DNA from: Rhizaria sp. SCN 62-66
Lineage: Eukaryota > Rhizaria, unplaced
Assembly: GCA_001724265.1 (NCBI GenBank)
Contig: MEDY01000137.1
Location: 1 to 64,000 of the forward strand
DNA length: 64,000 bases
Reading direction: 5' to 3'
Shown: in pieces, positions 34,532 to 46,127 of the stretch
Position numbering within the stretch: position 1 is the stretch's first letter
Layout: every line of letters starts with the position of its first letter
Program-made: the position numbers and the translations under genes
Notes under the pieces: generated by a model
What the model was told of the DNA's origin: nothing
Database searches by the model: none
What the model saw: the letters and a program-made list of their open reading frames with translations, nothing else

Positions 34532-35433
34532 GCAGGACGGCCTGACTTTGAGAAGTTTTGCTGCCGTCGCGCGCGCTGCCTCTGCGCGCGCGTGTGTGTT
34601 GTCTAGACTAGCCCCCTGAGCTGAGCGCTCGATGTAGAGTGATGAGGAGACGGTGGTGCCACCATTAAGTAACGATGGTGTTGCTGTTGTTTGTTGTTGT
34701 TGCTTCTCTTACGATGCGGATAATTTGAACAGCGACAGGTGGGTGGTGGAGATACGGAATATGGTACAGATGGATGAATAGTGTTGTTATGAATTGAAGA
34801 CGACAAGTAACCCTGATAGACGACGAAGCAAAGACACATGTGCTTTTTATGACAATGTGAGCTTGCTTTCTTCTTGTTGCTTTTTGGTGGTGGGACGGAA
34901 TGTGATGAAAATACTTCTAGTTGGCTGGCGTGTTGGTGTGTGTTGTGTAAAAGCAAAATATCAAAATACTCTATAAAACAAACTCTTTATTTTACTCCTT
35001 AATATGCTACTTTGTCGATTATGATAGTAAGGCCTCCGTTGTAATATGAGATGATGGGGAATTTGTTTGATACATTGACTTTATTTTGGTGCGCAAAGAT
35101 TAATCCAACTACAAACGCTTTGGATGAAGCTGTTATGCATTGCCCTTGAGTATTACTCAGAGACATCTGAAGGAATCCCCTTGTCATTGCTCGCGATCGT
35201 CTCGTCACTAGGCTCAACGTTGTTGTTCTCCTGAGCATTGGCAGATAGCACGTTAAGAGCTGCAACATTCGACCTGAAGTCATTTCGCATCGTCCGAAAA
35301 CACCGATTCAACATCATAACCGCAGTCAACATCAGCAGGCCCAATTCAGTCAATACAACCGCTTTGTGGCACTAACTATAAAAGAGCAACACACAGCATG
35401 GCACACATATTAATACGTGTTCACGAGTCGAGC
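34532..35433. other. convergent intergenic region with small open frame
   Basis: About 900 AT-rich bases holding the 3' UTRs of two convergent genes. On the minus strand, a 62-codon frame from an ATG at about 35338 to 35153 encodes one hydrophobic segment and an acidic, Asn-rich tail. It has no family match I know and no clear partner exon, so I do not call it a gene. Confidence 0.35.
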
Positions 35434-38400
35434 TCACACCACCGCCGCCGCGGTCGCCGTGGCTCCGCCGCTGCCGCCGCCGCCGGACACGGCGCGCGCC
35501 ACGCGGATGGCGGCGTCGCGCTGCGACTCGGCCGTGCGCAAGTAGTGCTCGAGACTGTCGCAGCGAGCGGCCAAGTCAGCGTGCGCCTGGGTACGGGTCA
35601 AAACAAGATATAACAAAATAGAGGCGTGAACAAAATTGACAAGATGTCCGTGATGGATTACAGAGACAATTCTTCTGAAGACGACGTGGCCGAGCTTTGT
35701 TTAATGAGATTACAATAAGGTATGATGCCATAGTATTCGCAGTTGTGTTGCTATTGTGTGTGATCAAGTTAACGTACATGCACGAGTTCCCTGTGCGCGT
35801 CCTCCATCTTGCGCATGCGCGCCTTGGTCACGATCGCGGACTGTTCCGCCGCCGCCAGCGCCGCCTTGGCGCGCACGGCCTCGCGCTCGCTCTGCTCCGC
35901 CACCGCCGCGGCCTCGTCTTGACGCTCCCGCAGCGCCGCCGCCTCGGCCTCGGCCGCGCGCAGCAACGCCTCAGCGCGCGCGCGGGCCGCAATCTCACTC
36001 TTGACGTGCTCCTTCGCGCGCACCACGGTACTCTCGAGCGCTGACGCAGACTGCGCCAGCAGGGCGTCTTGCTTCGCAGACAGGTCCGCCGCCTGCGCCG
36101 CCAGCGCGGCCAGCTCGCTCTCCGACTGCTGCTGCCGCGCGCGCGCCTCGGTGGCCTCCTGCGTGCGCGTGGTGGTTACGAGCGCGAGCTGGCCGGCGAG
36201 CGCGCGCGTGCGGGCCTCGGAGGCCAACGTGTGTTCGCGCAGGGCCTCACTCGCCTGCGTCTCAGTCGCCTATTGTTGGACAAGAATAATAAATGGGATA
36301 TTAAATCACGAAGGTGAGTCTTGAACAAATGTAAATGTCGGATGTAAAATATAACCAAGATAAAAATAACAAAAGATCCTAAATTAACACGTAGACACGA
36401 TACTTGATGTTCATCCAATGATATTTTGGTAACTGTAAAGTCCATGAACGAACCTTGGCGTTTGCCGCGTCTTGCTGCGCCGCGGCGGCCTCCGCCTGCG
36501 CCTGCGTCAGCGCCGCGACGATCCTGTTCCGCTCCTCCTCCCACACGCCGCGCTCGCGGTCGAGCCGCGCACGCAGCGCCTGCGCCTCCCTGGCGGCGCG
36601 CGCGGCGCACTCCCCCGCCTCCTCTTCATGGGCGGCCGCGGTGGTGGCGCGCGCCTGGGCCTGGTCCACGAGCGCACGGAAAGCAAGCGCATCGGCGTCG
36701 CGCTGCTGCGAAACGCGGGCCAGCGCGTGGCTCAGGTCCGCCGCCGTCGCCGTCGCAGAGTCGCGCTCGGAGACGGCGCGCGTAAGCTGATCGTGCAGCG
36801 AAGTCGTCGCCTTGTCCTAAACGCGCATAGTAGTTCACAAAACAGAAGGTATCTCAACAAAGTGAGCACGAGATAAAGAACCATCAACATTATAGAATTT
36901 AAATAGCAATACACATAGTATACTTAAGTTTTGTTGAGAACGTACCGCATCCGATTTTAGAATGGCATGTTTTTGCGCTTGCTCGGCCACATCGGCGGCG
37001 GCGGCCGCAAGCACACGGTTGAACTCCTTCTCGTGATCGAGCCTCGCTGCCTCGATCTATATAAAAAAAGAATGTGTAGATACAAAATACAATCGATTTT
37101 CTGTGATTTCTATAAAAAAAATTACAGCACTATTAGTTAGAATTAGTGTGACATAGCTTCAACTGACATAGATCCACATATTCAACATACCTGTGCCTTG
37201 AGGGCCGCGACCTCCTGCTCGGTGCACTTGCGCGCCGTCGCCTCCTGCGTCGCCCGCTGCGCCTCCGCGTTGCCCGCGTAAACAGCGCGCACCTCTGCCT
37301 CGCGTGCCTTCTCCGCCTGTGCCAGCGCGGCGGCGACGTGGCGCCGCAGCGTCTCGCACTCCTCCGTCTTGGCAACGATCTCGGCGGTCAGCTCGGCGAC
37401 GCGGGCCTCGGACGCAAGCGCGCGGTCCGCCTCGTGCTGCGCCGCGGCCTCGAGCGCGCCAGCGCGGGCCTGGGCCGCCGCCAAGACGTGCTCCGTCTCG
37501 CCCAACCGCGCCGCCGCGGCCACGCCGTCCTCGACTCGCGCCTGAAGCCGGCGTGCGTCCTTGCTCAGCACGGCCAGCCGCTGTTCCGCCTGCCCGTGCA
37601 CCACCGCCGCCGCCGTGAGCTCCTTCTGCAGCGCGGTAACTGTGGCCTCAAGCGCGGCGACGCGCTCAGTCGCCTGCGCGTGGGCCGGGGTCAGCACTGT
37701 CAGGCGCTCGGCGGCCGCGCGTTCGGAACGCGTGACTAAGTCAAGCCGCTGCTGCACAGCGGTAAGCTCCGCTAGCAAGAGCTCCGAGTCGTGCGCTGAT
37801 AAGCCGCCACCGTTGCCGCTGTTGTTGTTCATCGCAAAGCCACCGCCGCCGTCACTGTTGCCGCCGCCGCCGCTGTGGCTTGGAGGGTTTGTGGTGATCT
37901 CTGCGAGCTGCCGCTGCAGGATGTCGTACTGCGCAAGTGCATCGGCCATCTGCCCGCGCAGCGCCGCGACTTGCGCGTCAGCGCGGTCCCGGGCGGCGGT
38001 AACGTCCTCGAGGCGGCGCGCGTAGGCATCGAGCAACGGGGACGCGAGTGCTGCGTCCACGCACTCTTGCGGGAGGTCGGCCAGAGGGCTGGAGCGGAAG
38101 GAGACGGCGATCGAGTGTGCGAGGGCCGGGAACTGCGCCTGGTAGAGGCGCAGCTCGGCGTCGCAGCGGGAAGAGTACTGGCGGAGCGCCGCGTTGTCCG
38201 CGCGCAGGGCGGCGATGATTTCCTGTCGGGGACGAGAAACAAGAGGCAATGAGGAGCGAATTATGATTATTAGTGTATGTTTACTCAATGTAAACAGTAT
38301 ATTCCATAGGTACAATGATACACAATATACGCAACGCGATATTGTTAGATTAAAACCTTGGGTGTCATCACTGAATGGTCTTTCATTTCTTTGCTGTGTG

Positions 38401-38610
38401 AAATGGTCGTACCTCTGCGTCGTCAGCGTCGTAACCCTGATCGTAGTGAGCGGAAGAGACGGTGGCCGCAGGCAGTTGCTGTTGTTTCTGGCGAGCACCC
38501 GTAGCAGCACCGGGGTAGTTGCTGTTGTTGTTGTCGCCATTGTTGCCTGTAGAAGTTGCTGAGAGCTGTTCAGGACCCAGCGGAGCGCCGTGGTTGGGAG
38601 AGGAGCTCAT
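35434..38610 (-). CDS. long coiled-coil protein, possibly centrosomal
   Basis: Predicted exons are 38610-38413, 38222-37191, 37056-36946, 36816-36454, 36269-35778 and 35586-35434 (TGA). All six join in phase 0, giving 782 residues. After a short low-complexity N-terminus comes a conserved-looking segment (EIIAALRADNAALRQYSSRC, QAQFPALAHSIAVSFR, LLDAYARRLEDVTAARDRAD). The rest is nearly continuous Ala/Glu/Arg/Gln-rich coiled coil broken by one Gly/Asn-rich loop. The composition suggests a structural rod such as a centriolar, ciliary or Golgi tether protein. The other cytoskeletal genes in this window make a centrosomal role attractive, but I do not recognise the exact family. Every intron being phase 0 is unusual and fits growth by exon duplication in a coiled coil. 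Confidence 0.75.
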
Positions 38611-39137
38611 GGAGCTCGATGAGAATCACGCGTAGTAATATATGCGCACGTTGCGTATAGCTTTGAAGTGAGTCTATACGCAAGCAAAGTATCACCAGCG
38701 TAGAATGATCAGTAATGATGGAGAATAGAGTGAAAAATTTGAAACTGACTAGCCGTTGAGAAGGTGAAGGAGTGTCGAGGGTTTCCTTGAGCATACTGAA
38801 GCCAAATGAGGCAAAAGGAAGGTTTAATTAAAATCAACAGGGTATGCGTCCAGTGCAAATAAGGAAGTCGCGCAATAGGTCCAACCACGGTCATTTTATG
38901 CCAGTAGAATCACTTTCAATAGCAACGTTTCCTCCAAGCCTCACTTGGACTCGGCCGCTCGACAGACAGCAAGACTCGGTACCGCAAACAAAGAGTTTAT
39001 ATATCGGCCATATGATCGCCATTCGACATATAAGTTGGATATGGCATATAGTTTGAACGTTCAAGCATGAAGAATGAACTAATACTTCCTATTAATTGCA
39101 CTACTGTATCTATAACTGTCAAGCCCGCCCGCGCCCG
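38611..39137. promoter_or_regulatory. divergent promoter region
   Basis: AT-rich spacer between the coiled-coil gene (-) and the ADAL gene (+). No RNA gene, repeat or credible open frame seen. Confidence 0.4.
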
Positions 39138-40634
39138 ATGCTGTCGTCCGCCGCGGCTTCCCATCCGCACCCCACGACGCCCTGCGTCCCCGTCGCTTCC
39201 CCGACCTCTGCCCCCGCCTGTGCAGACCCGCACGTGACCGCCCTGCGCGGTTTCATTGAGCGCATGCCCAAGATGGAGCTGCACGCCCACCTCAGCGGCT
39301 CTGTGCGGACCGCGACCGTGCGCCAGCTCATCACGCAGCACTACCCTGCAGCTGAAGTCGAGGAGCAGTACCGCCTGTGCCGCCTTGTCGCCGGCGACGC
39401 GACGGAGCGCCGCACCATGAGCGAGTGCTTTGCGCTTTTCGCAGTGCTGCACAGGATCATCTCAACCGCGGACATTCTCTTTCAAGTCACGCTCGACTGC
39501 CTCGAGGATTTCGTCTTTGGCGACCGAGTGATGTATTTGGAGCTCCGCACGACTCCACGCGCTCTGCTGAACCCTGCCACGGGCGAGAGCAGCAAACAGT
39601 TCTACCTGGAGACTGTGTTTGCAGCGTTCAAGCTCTTTAGCGACGCCGTCTCTCACTACAACACTGTTCTCGACACTGACTCTGAGAGCAGTCGCACTGA
39701 TGCTGTTGCTGCTGCTGTTGCTGCTGCTGCTGCTACTGCTGCTGCTGCTGCTGCTGACGCGTCTCAGCTCTACCCACCCGCGCGCCCCGCCTCCGCGGCC
39801 GCGCTTGCTGCTGCCTTCCGCGACCGCCACGGCGCCGGCGCGGCCTCCCACTTCCAGGCGGCTTCGCTTCTGATCTCGGTCGACCGGTCCGCCTCCGTGG
39901 CCGACGCTGAGGCCACAGTCGCGCTCGCAGCGCAACTCCGCGCCCACGGTCACCCCGTCGCCGGCATCGACCTCAGCGGCAACCCGTTCTCCAAGACTTT
40001 CGCCGACTTTGCCCCCGCGCTCACCACAGCGAAACAGCAACACGCACTGCCGGTCACTCTGCACTTCGCCGAGACGGACAGCGCCGCCGACGCCGACGGA
40101 ATGCTGGCGTTCGCGCCGGACCGGCTGGGACACGCCGCGCTGCTAACCCCGGAGCTGTTCCGCCGCGTGCGCGCCTCGGCCGCGCCCGTCGAGGTCTGCC
40201 TCACATCGAACCTGCTGTGTAAGCTGCACGCGAGTCTTGACACACACCCGTTTCTGTCGTTCCACAGCCAGAAACACGTATGGCTGCCGTGTACCGATGA
40301 TATGGGCGTGTTTGGCTCCACGCTCAACGACGAATGGACGCTGCTTCTTGCGCAGCCGGGCTTCCAGTATCAGGCGGCGGCGGTTTGCGCAAGCGAGAGC
40401 AACAAAGCAGCTGCAACAGCACCAGAGAGCAAGACTCTATCTTCTGAGGACACTTGCGCTGCTGCTGTCAGCGGTTTGACTGCGGCGGAGGACGCTGTTC
40501 TGCTGCTGAAGCGGAAGAAGGCGCTGGTGCGGGTGGCGATGCGCGGCGTGACGGCGTGCTTCTGCGCGCCCCCGCAGCGCGCGAAGTTGCTGCAGGCACT
40601 CGAGGCGTTCTACAAGGCTGAGTTGCTTGATTGA
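39138..40634 (+). CDS. ADAL: adenosine deaminase-like protein (ADAL, N6-methyl-AMP deaminase type)
   Basis: Single exon, 498 residues, TGA stop. Metal-dependent TIM-barrel hydrolase of the adenosine/AMP deaminase family. Visible active-site motifs are KMELHAHLSGS (zinc-binding HxH and substrate loop), VMYLELRTTPR, AGIDLSGNP, LHFAE (zinc-binding His and catalytic Glu), DRLGHA, CLTSN and the metal-binding PCTDDMGVF. ELRTTPR and the deaminase arrangement fit ADAL, which in plants and animals removes the amino group from N6-methyl-AMP released by RNA turnover. A 40-residue Ala/Asp insert sits between the third and fourth barrel elements, and a low-complexity insert lies near the C-terminus. The start is the ATG at 39138; the frame is open further upstream to 39096. 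Confidence 0.9.
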   Translation: MLSSAAASHPHPTTPCVPVASPTSAPACADPHVTALRGFIERMPKMELHAHLSGSVRTATVRQLITQHYPAAEVEEQYRLCRLVAGDATERRTMSECFALFAVLHRIISTADILFQVTLDCLEDFVFGDRVMYLELRTTPRALLNPATGESSKQFYLETVFAAFKLFSDAVSHYNTVLDTDSESSRTDAVAAAVAAAAATAAAAAADASQLYPPARPASAAALAAAFRDRHGAGAASHFQAASLLISVDRSASVADAEATVALAAQLRAHGHPVAGIDLSGNPFSKTFADFAPALTTAKQQHALPVTLHFAETDSAADADGMLAFAPDRLGHAALLTPELFRRVRASAAPVEVCLTSNLLCKLHASLDTHPFLSFHSQKHVWLPCTDDMGVFGSTLNDEWTLLLAQPGFQYQAAAVCASESNKAAATAPESKTLSSEDTCAAAVSGLTAAEDAVLLLKRKKALVRVAMRGVTACFCAPPQRAKLLQALEAFYKAELLD

Positions 40635-41307
40635 AAGCAAACTGCGAATCCATCTACCTAGACCCTTATATGGCCATGTTGAGTGATATTTATTATGTAT
40701 ACCTTAGAGCAATATACATCTTAACTTTTACTGGTGCATATTCCCCCATTGGTGCTTGTTTTTCTCTCTATGCGAGCGTGAACTTTAACTTGGCGCCTTC
40801 GCAGCCAAGTCTCTCGAATCAGGCTTGTGTGGTCGATATGATCAAGAGCTATTCCGCCACAATAAGTGTGTATATGTGACAATGAGTAACATATTTGTGT
40901 GAGGTGCTAGTTGGTTTATACTTTCTTAAAATGATACCGACATATTCAACCTATTTGTTGAGTTAAAGACAGTCTGAATCACTCCACGTTCTGAGCGAAG
41001 TTCTGGTCCAATTCGGCCTGACCGTTTCGACTTGTAGTGTTCACCGCACGGACACAAACAAGAGTTTAGAAATTGATTTAGTCAGATTTATTGCTATATC
41101 ATATGTTTGCATTGTTCATACTGCTTTCGACGATCAGGAATAGTCTCATATTTCATGCATTGTGACCTCAACCTTCGCTCGTTTGAGCCACCTTCTGCAT
41201 CCTAATCGTATCAACCCACATCTCCCTCCCTTAACCGTAACAACCACACCCACGAACACTTTCTCTTGGTTTACATTCTTTGTTTGTGCGCTGGCTTGCA
41301 GTTCATA
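40635..41307. other. intergenic region / AK-NDPK promoter
   Basis: AT-rich spacer of about 670 bases. A CT-rich stretch near 41160-41270 probably belongs to the leader of the next gene, and TTGCAG just before the ATG at 41308 could be a 5' UTR acceptor. Nothing else recognised. Confidence 0.4.
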
Positions 41308-44291
41308 ATGGGTTGCGGCGCGTCCAGCGAGGCCGGCGTGCTGACCAACAGCGCGCTCACCGAGGCCGTTACCGCGCGCCTTTACAAGGCAACGGCGGCC
41401 AACACCGTCTTCCTCTTCGGCGCCGAGACGCCCGAGACAGAGCGCCACTACGCGCAGCATCTCGTCGACCGCTTCGCGTTTGTCCATATCGATGCCGCTG
41501 CCGTCATTGCCGCCGCCGCCGCCGCCGCCGCCGCCGCCTCTGCTGCTGCTGCCCCTGCTTCTGGCAGTAGCCCTGAGGAGCCCGCTGCCTCTGCTGCCAC
41601 CGCTGCTCTTGACGCTGAGGCCGCTGCTGCCTCCACCGCCGCATCGGCCGTCTTCGATGCCCTCCGCGCGCGCCCCGCCGGCTCCCTCTCCGTGGTGACC
41701 TGTTTCCCTATGACTCTGCCGCACCTCAAAGCGTGGGTGTCCCTCTCGAAGCAGCCCGTGCCTAAGGACGCCGCCGCGGGCGTGCTGCCCCACCTCGCAC
41801 TGGCGCTGCAGCTCGACTGCGACCGCGCACAGCCCGACTCGCCCGCCGCCGCCATCGCCGCCGCGTTTGCGCAGATCGGCGTGCTCCGCCGCCTCCCCTC
41901 CGGCATCCCCCCCGAGCGCGGGGTCGGGCTCCTCTACCGCGCCGCGCTAGACCTCACCGCCGCCGCCACGGCGCTGCCCGCGCCCGGCCTCTCGCTGGCC
42001 GTCACGCCGGCGTCGGCGCCGCTTGAGGTGATTTTCGTCGTCGCGGCGCCCGGCGCGCAGAAGAAGGAGCTGTGCGACCAGCTGGCTTCGCTGGCGCCCA
42101 ATTGCGAACACATCTCGGTCGGCGACGAGCTTAAGTCGGCCATTGCCGCCACCACAAACGCCAGCGCGAGCGCTTCTGCAGCGGCGGGCACTGGCTCTAC
42201 AAGCAAGAGCAACAACAACAAAGAGAGTCACAACAAGGATGGTGCCAGTGCGAACGGTCCTTCGTCGCCGGTGCTCTCGGCCGCCGACGCCGCCGCCGTG
42301 GCCGCCGCGCTCGAGTCAGGGGCCCTCGTCCCGTCCGAGGCCGCTGTGGCGGTGCTGTCCGCCGCCATCCGCGCGCGCGCCGAGCAGGGCCGCCGCTGCT
42401 TCGTCGTCTCCGGCTTCCCGCGCGGCCCCGAGGACCGTGCGTTGTGGGAGCGGGCGCACGCCGGCGTGCTGTCCCCGGCCGCCACCGTGGTTGTCAACCC
42501 GCCGCCCGGGGAGGACGCCGCGGCCGCCGCCAAGACCGCACTTGCGGCGCGCCACAGCGATGCGCCCGCCGTCGCCGCGGCCAAGCTCGCCGCCTGGGAA
42601 GGACAGACGGTGCCCGCACTTGCCGCGGCCGAGGGCGAGCCAGGCGCCGGGGGCGTCGTCCGTGTCCCCGCGGTCTCCCAAGACAGGGGCGTCGCCGCCG
42701 TCGCCAACGCGGTCCGCCGCGCGCTGCTCGGTGCGGGCGCGCCGCTGCCGGCCGGGAAGGAGGAGATCGAAACCACGTATGCGATGATCAAGCCCGACGC
42801 CGTTGCGGCCGGGTACACCGAGGCCATCATCGCGCGGATCACCGCCGCGGGGTTCTCGATCGCCGCTCGCCAGGTAAGGAATCACAACATTTAAATCAGC
42901 ATGTTTATATTATATATTTTAGTTTTTTGTATCATTACGCAAAGTTTTTTCTGTATAACTTGTGTTTTCATCGATATGTCGTCATTTTTGTTGTTTTGTG
43001 CGCAGGACTTGACCCTGACCGAGGAGCAGGCCAAGGCTTTTTACAAAGAGCACGCTGCTCGTCCTTTCTACCACTCCCTCGTGCAGTTCATGTGCTCGGG
43101 CCCCATCGTCGCGCTTGCGCTGCGCCGCAAGGGTGCTATTCTCGGCTGGCGCAAGCTCGCTGGACCGACCAACTCGCACCGTGCGCGCGCCATTGCGCCC
43201 AACTCGCTCCGCGCGACCTTCGGTAAGTTACTTTACTATTTCCATGAAAAATCAATGATCTATTATTGAACTCTAACAAAACTAAGCAAGTAGATGTAAC
43301 GTGTGTTTGTGCATTATTCTGCATACTATTATCTCATTTTACTTCAAACTGCGTGTTAAATCCATTTTTTGTTGTTGTTGCAGGCCTCGACGGTAGCCTG
43401 AACGCGGTGCACGGGTCCGACTCGCGCCACTCGGCTAACACCGAGCTCTCCCTCATCTTCGGCCAGTCGCTCCCACCTGGCACGCTCAACGCACTCCGCG
43501 GCTACCGGCTGATCCTCGCGGGCGGGCCGGCGTCTGGCAAGGGCACGCAGGCCGAGCTTCTCCGTGATCAGCTCGGCGTCGTCCATATCTCCACCGGGGA
43601 GCTGCTCCGTGACGAGAAGAAGAAGGGAACTCCGCTTGGCCTCAAGGCCGCGACCTACGCCGAGCAGGGTCAACTCGTGCCCGATGACGTCATGATCCCG
43701 CTCGTGCTGCAACGCGTGTCGGCACCAGACTGCGCGCGCCGCGGCTGGCTGCTCGACGGATTCCCCCGCACCGCCGCGCAGGTACGCTCATAAAAACGCA
43801 ATTATTTCACACGTAATGTTCTCTCTTCCGGTTATTATTTGTATTTACATGTTTCAATTTGTGTTATCTATCTGCTATATTATTTTTGTTTCACTAAGCT
43901 CACATCTGTGTGTTCTATTACTCGTTTTCTCTTTTGTTCTTGCTTCTGTGCTTAGGCCCGTGCTCTGCGTGCCGCGGGGCTCGAGGCCGACGTCTGCGTG
44001 GTCATCTCCGTGCCTGACGAAGTCCTGGTGGAGCGCGTCGCCGGCCGCGTCATGGACAAGAAGACGGGCATTATCTACCACGAGAAGTACAATCCCCCGC
44101 CCGAGGGCATAGAACTCGAGAAGCGTGCCGACGACACGGAAGAGAAGGCTCGTGCGCGCATTGCGACGTTCAAGAACAACGTCAGCGAGGTCAAGGAGGT
44201 GTTCGGGGATATCGTCGTCGTGATTCGTGGTGACCGGGATAAGAAGGCTGTGTTCGAGGAGGTGCTGGAGCAGCTGCCCGCGGCACTTTAA
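41308..44291 (+). CDS. adenylate kinase - NDP kinase fusion with N-terminal acylation signal
   Basis: Predicted exons are 41308-42873, 43006-43222, 43384-43781 and 43956-44291 (TAA); 838 residues, phases 0, 1, 0. It begins MGCGASS, a classical N-myristoylation plus palmitoylation signal. Two adenylate-kinase-like segments follow (LFGAETPETERHYAQHLVD and VIFVVAAPGAQKKEL...FVVSGFPRGP); both lack an intact P-loop, so they look inactive. An NDP kinase domain comes next (YAMIKPDAVAAGYTEAII, PFYHSLVQFMCSGPIVAL, GPTNSHRARAIAPNSLRATFG, and the active-site His in AVHGSDS). The last part is a canonical adenylate kinase (GGPASGKGTQ P-loop, HISTGELLR, DGFPRT, GRVMDKKTGIIYH lid). Such fusions buffer adenine nucleotides along flagella. 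The start codon is set by the acylation motif. Confidence 0.9.
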
Positions 44292-44818
44292 GTACTCGAA
44301 TACCCCAATATGAAGTACTTGCTAGTTGCTAGTTAGTCGCTTTGCGGGTCATAACGAGTTGAAAGCAGTCATCACAACGTGAGGTTGCGTTAGCGGCGTA
44401 AAGAATCTTAGTTTTAGAAGAAATCAAGGAGTATCTTTTCTATGTTTTTGGATCGGTCCTAAAGAAACAAATATATTTTGATATACGATTGAATAATACA
44501 TTGTACACATTATTTCATGTCTGTATTTGTGATGATGTACTACGTAACTACGTATCATGACGCATGCGACACGCGACTTACAGATTACTCGTAGTACATG
44601 TATTAATATTAATATGTTAATATACTATTACTTTGAGTACTTTGTTGTACATTTATTAGTATAAAATGCTAAATACATAGCACTTACTTTCTATTTCGCC
44701 AGTGGTCATTGCCATTCGTCGGATACCAATGGTTGTGGCTACCTGGTTACGTACGGTTATGGTTGATGACTTGTCTTGAAATAAAAAAAAGTCTTAGAAT
44801 TGTTGAGTAACTTTGCAG
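44292..44818. other. AT-rich intergenic region
   Basis: Very AT-rich, about 530 bases, with the 3' UTR of the AK-NDPK gene. It may contain the first exon of the following hypothetical gene (a GTACG donor-like site lies near 44750), but no start could be fixed. Confidence 0.4.
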
Positions 44819-45470
44819 TCACGTCCACGGCTACCGAAGGGAGGAATATGGGACAAGGACCCAATGCTTAAGCAAGGCAATTCATGACTGTGGAAGACTG
44901 ACCATAGTTAATGGCTTCTCACCTGTTACTGTGAACCCCTTGAACGAAAGAGCGATGCGTCAAATTATGGGCAGCAAGGTAACGGGTGTGCACAGCCAGC
45001 GCGTTATGAGTGCATTAATGAGCCACCTTGACAATTAGTTGTTGCAGAAACGTCTGGCTGGGCTTGCTGCCGCTGCAGCTCAGTTTGGCAAGTGTCTGGA
45101 CGAGGAGCTTAACTATTATGTCAATGAAACAAAAGTCATGACTGAAAAATCGATCGGGCAGCTGGTTAAACGTGCATTTGACAAAACTTACGATGAGTTC
45201 AAGAATCACATCGATGAGTATCACGCGAATGAGTATCACGCGAAAGAATGCAAAAAGCAGCGGGACGATGTGAATCGCGCTCTTGTTCTCAGTCGCGAAT
45301 CGTATGAGGGTGGTAAGAAGTGCCTTGATGCTGAGCGTGAAACGGAGAATGTTTACAATCATGTCACCGGCGAGGGAAATATTGAGCAGAATGCGTCAGT
45401 TGATGGCAATCTGGAATCTCCTCACAGTGACAATGACCTGGAAACCGCTATATATAATTTGGATGCGTGA
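44819..45470 (+). CDS. hypothetical AT-richer helical protein, 5' end unresolved
   Basis: A reading frame runs from a good splice acceptor (CTTTGCAG at 44811-44818) to a TGA at 45468-45470, about 217 codons. It stays open only if the TAG at 45036-45038 is sense, or if the 60-base segment 44979-45038 (GTAACG...ATTAG, a multiple of three) is an intron. The product is charged and helical (KCLDEELNYYVNETKVMTEK, RAFDKTYDEFKNHIDEYHAN with a repeated EYHA unit), with an acidic tail. No known domain recognised. GC is close to 45-50%, well below its neighbours, suggesting a younger or foreign origin. No start codon was identified; the gene may need an upstream exon. Confidence 0.4.
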
Positions 45471-46127
45471 TGAATGTGGGCAACTCAGTTGACAACGCAA
45501 TGTTTTTTCTAAACGGACCAATGATATGGAGAAACGTTGCATCAACACTAACACACAACAACAATTGTGACTGCAAACTAATGCGTTGAGAGACTCCGCT
45601 ATTTGTGGGCAAACACATGTCTGTGTTGGTGTGTTTGATGTCAGGTCTGTCGTGCGTATATTATATCTACGTACTGACTGTAACAAGTAAATATGAACTC
45701 GTAAGTTAGCTTTCATGTTTTATCGTATACCTGTACAGTGTTATGAGTTCTGTTGTTTGGTTAATTTTGTAATGTCAGTTTTTATTCGTAACTTCAAATT
45801 GAAATCAAAAAGTCACTTTAAATGCTGGTGTCATCTCAGTAAGTATCTTAAATGCAATCTCTATATAATAACTCGATCATATCGTCGTTCATCACGGCAA
45901 ACATCGCATGTCTTAAGACTGATTCTCATTGATTCTGCTGGTGTAGAGACTGTATTTTCAAAACATGCAAACTAACTCAAATGTTAACTACAGGAAATGA
46001 GCTCTCTCAAATAAACGATGACCATAATGTACCAAGATAAACACCGGACCTGCATAACGATATGCTAACATCTTTGTTCCCGTGTTTTTGTTTACATTTA
46101 CGGTTATGTTATTATAATACAGTATAT
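45471..46127. other. AT-rich convergent intergenic region
   Basis: About 650 bases between the hypothetical gene (+) and the sarcosine-oxidase-like gene (-). No gene or repeat seen. Confidence 0.5.

Noticed and set aside
35153-35353. 66-codon ORF on the minus strand
   Set aside because: Probably 3' UTR of the coiled-coil gene; no homologue or splice partner recognised.
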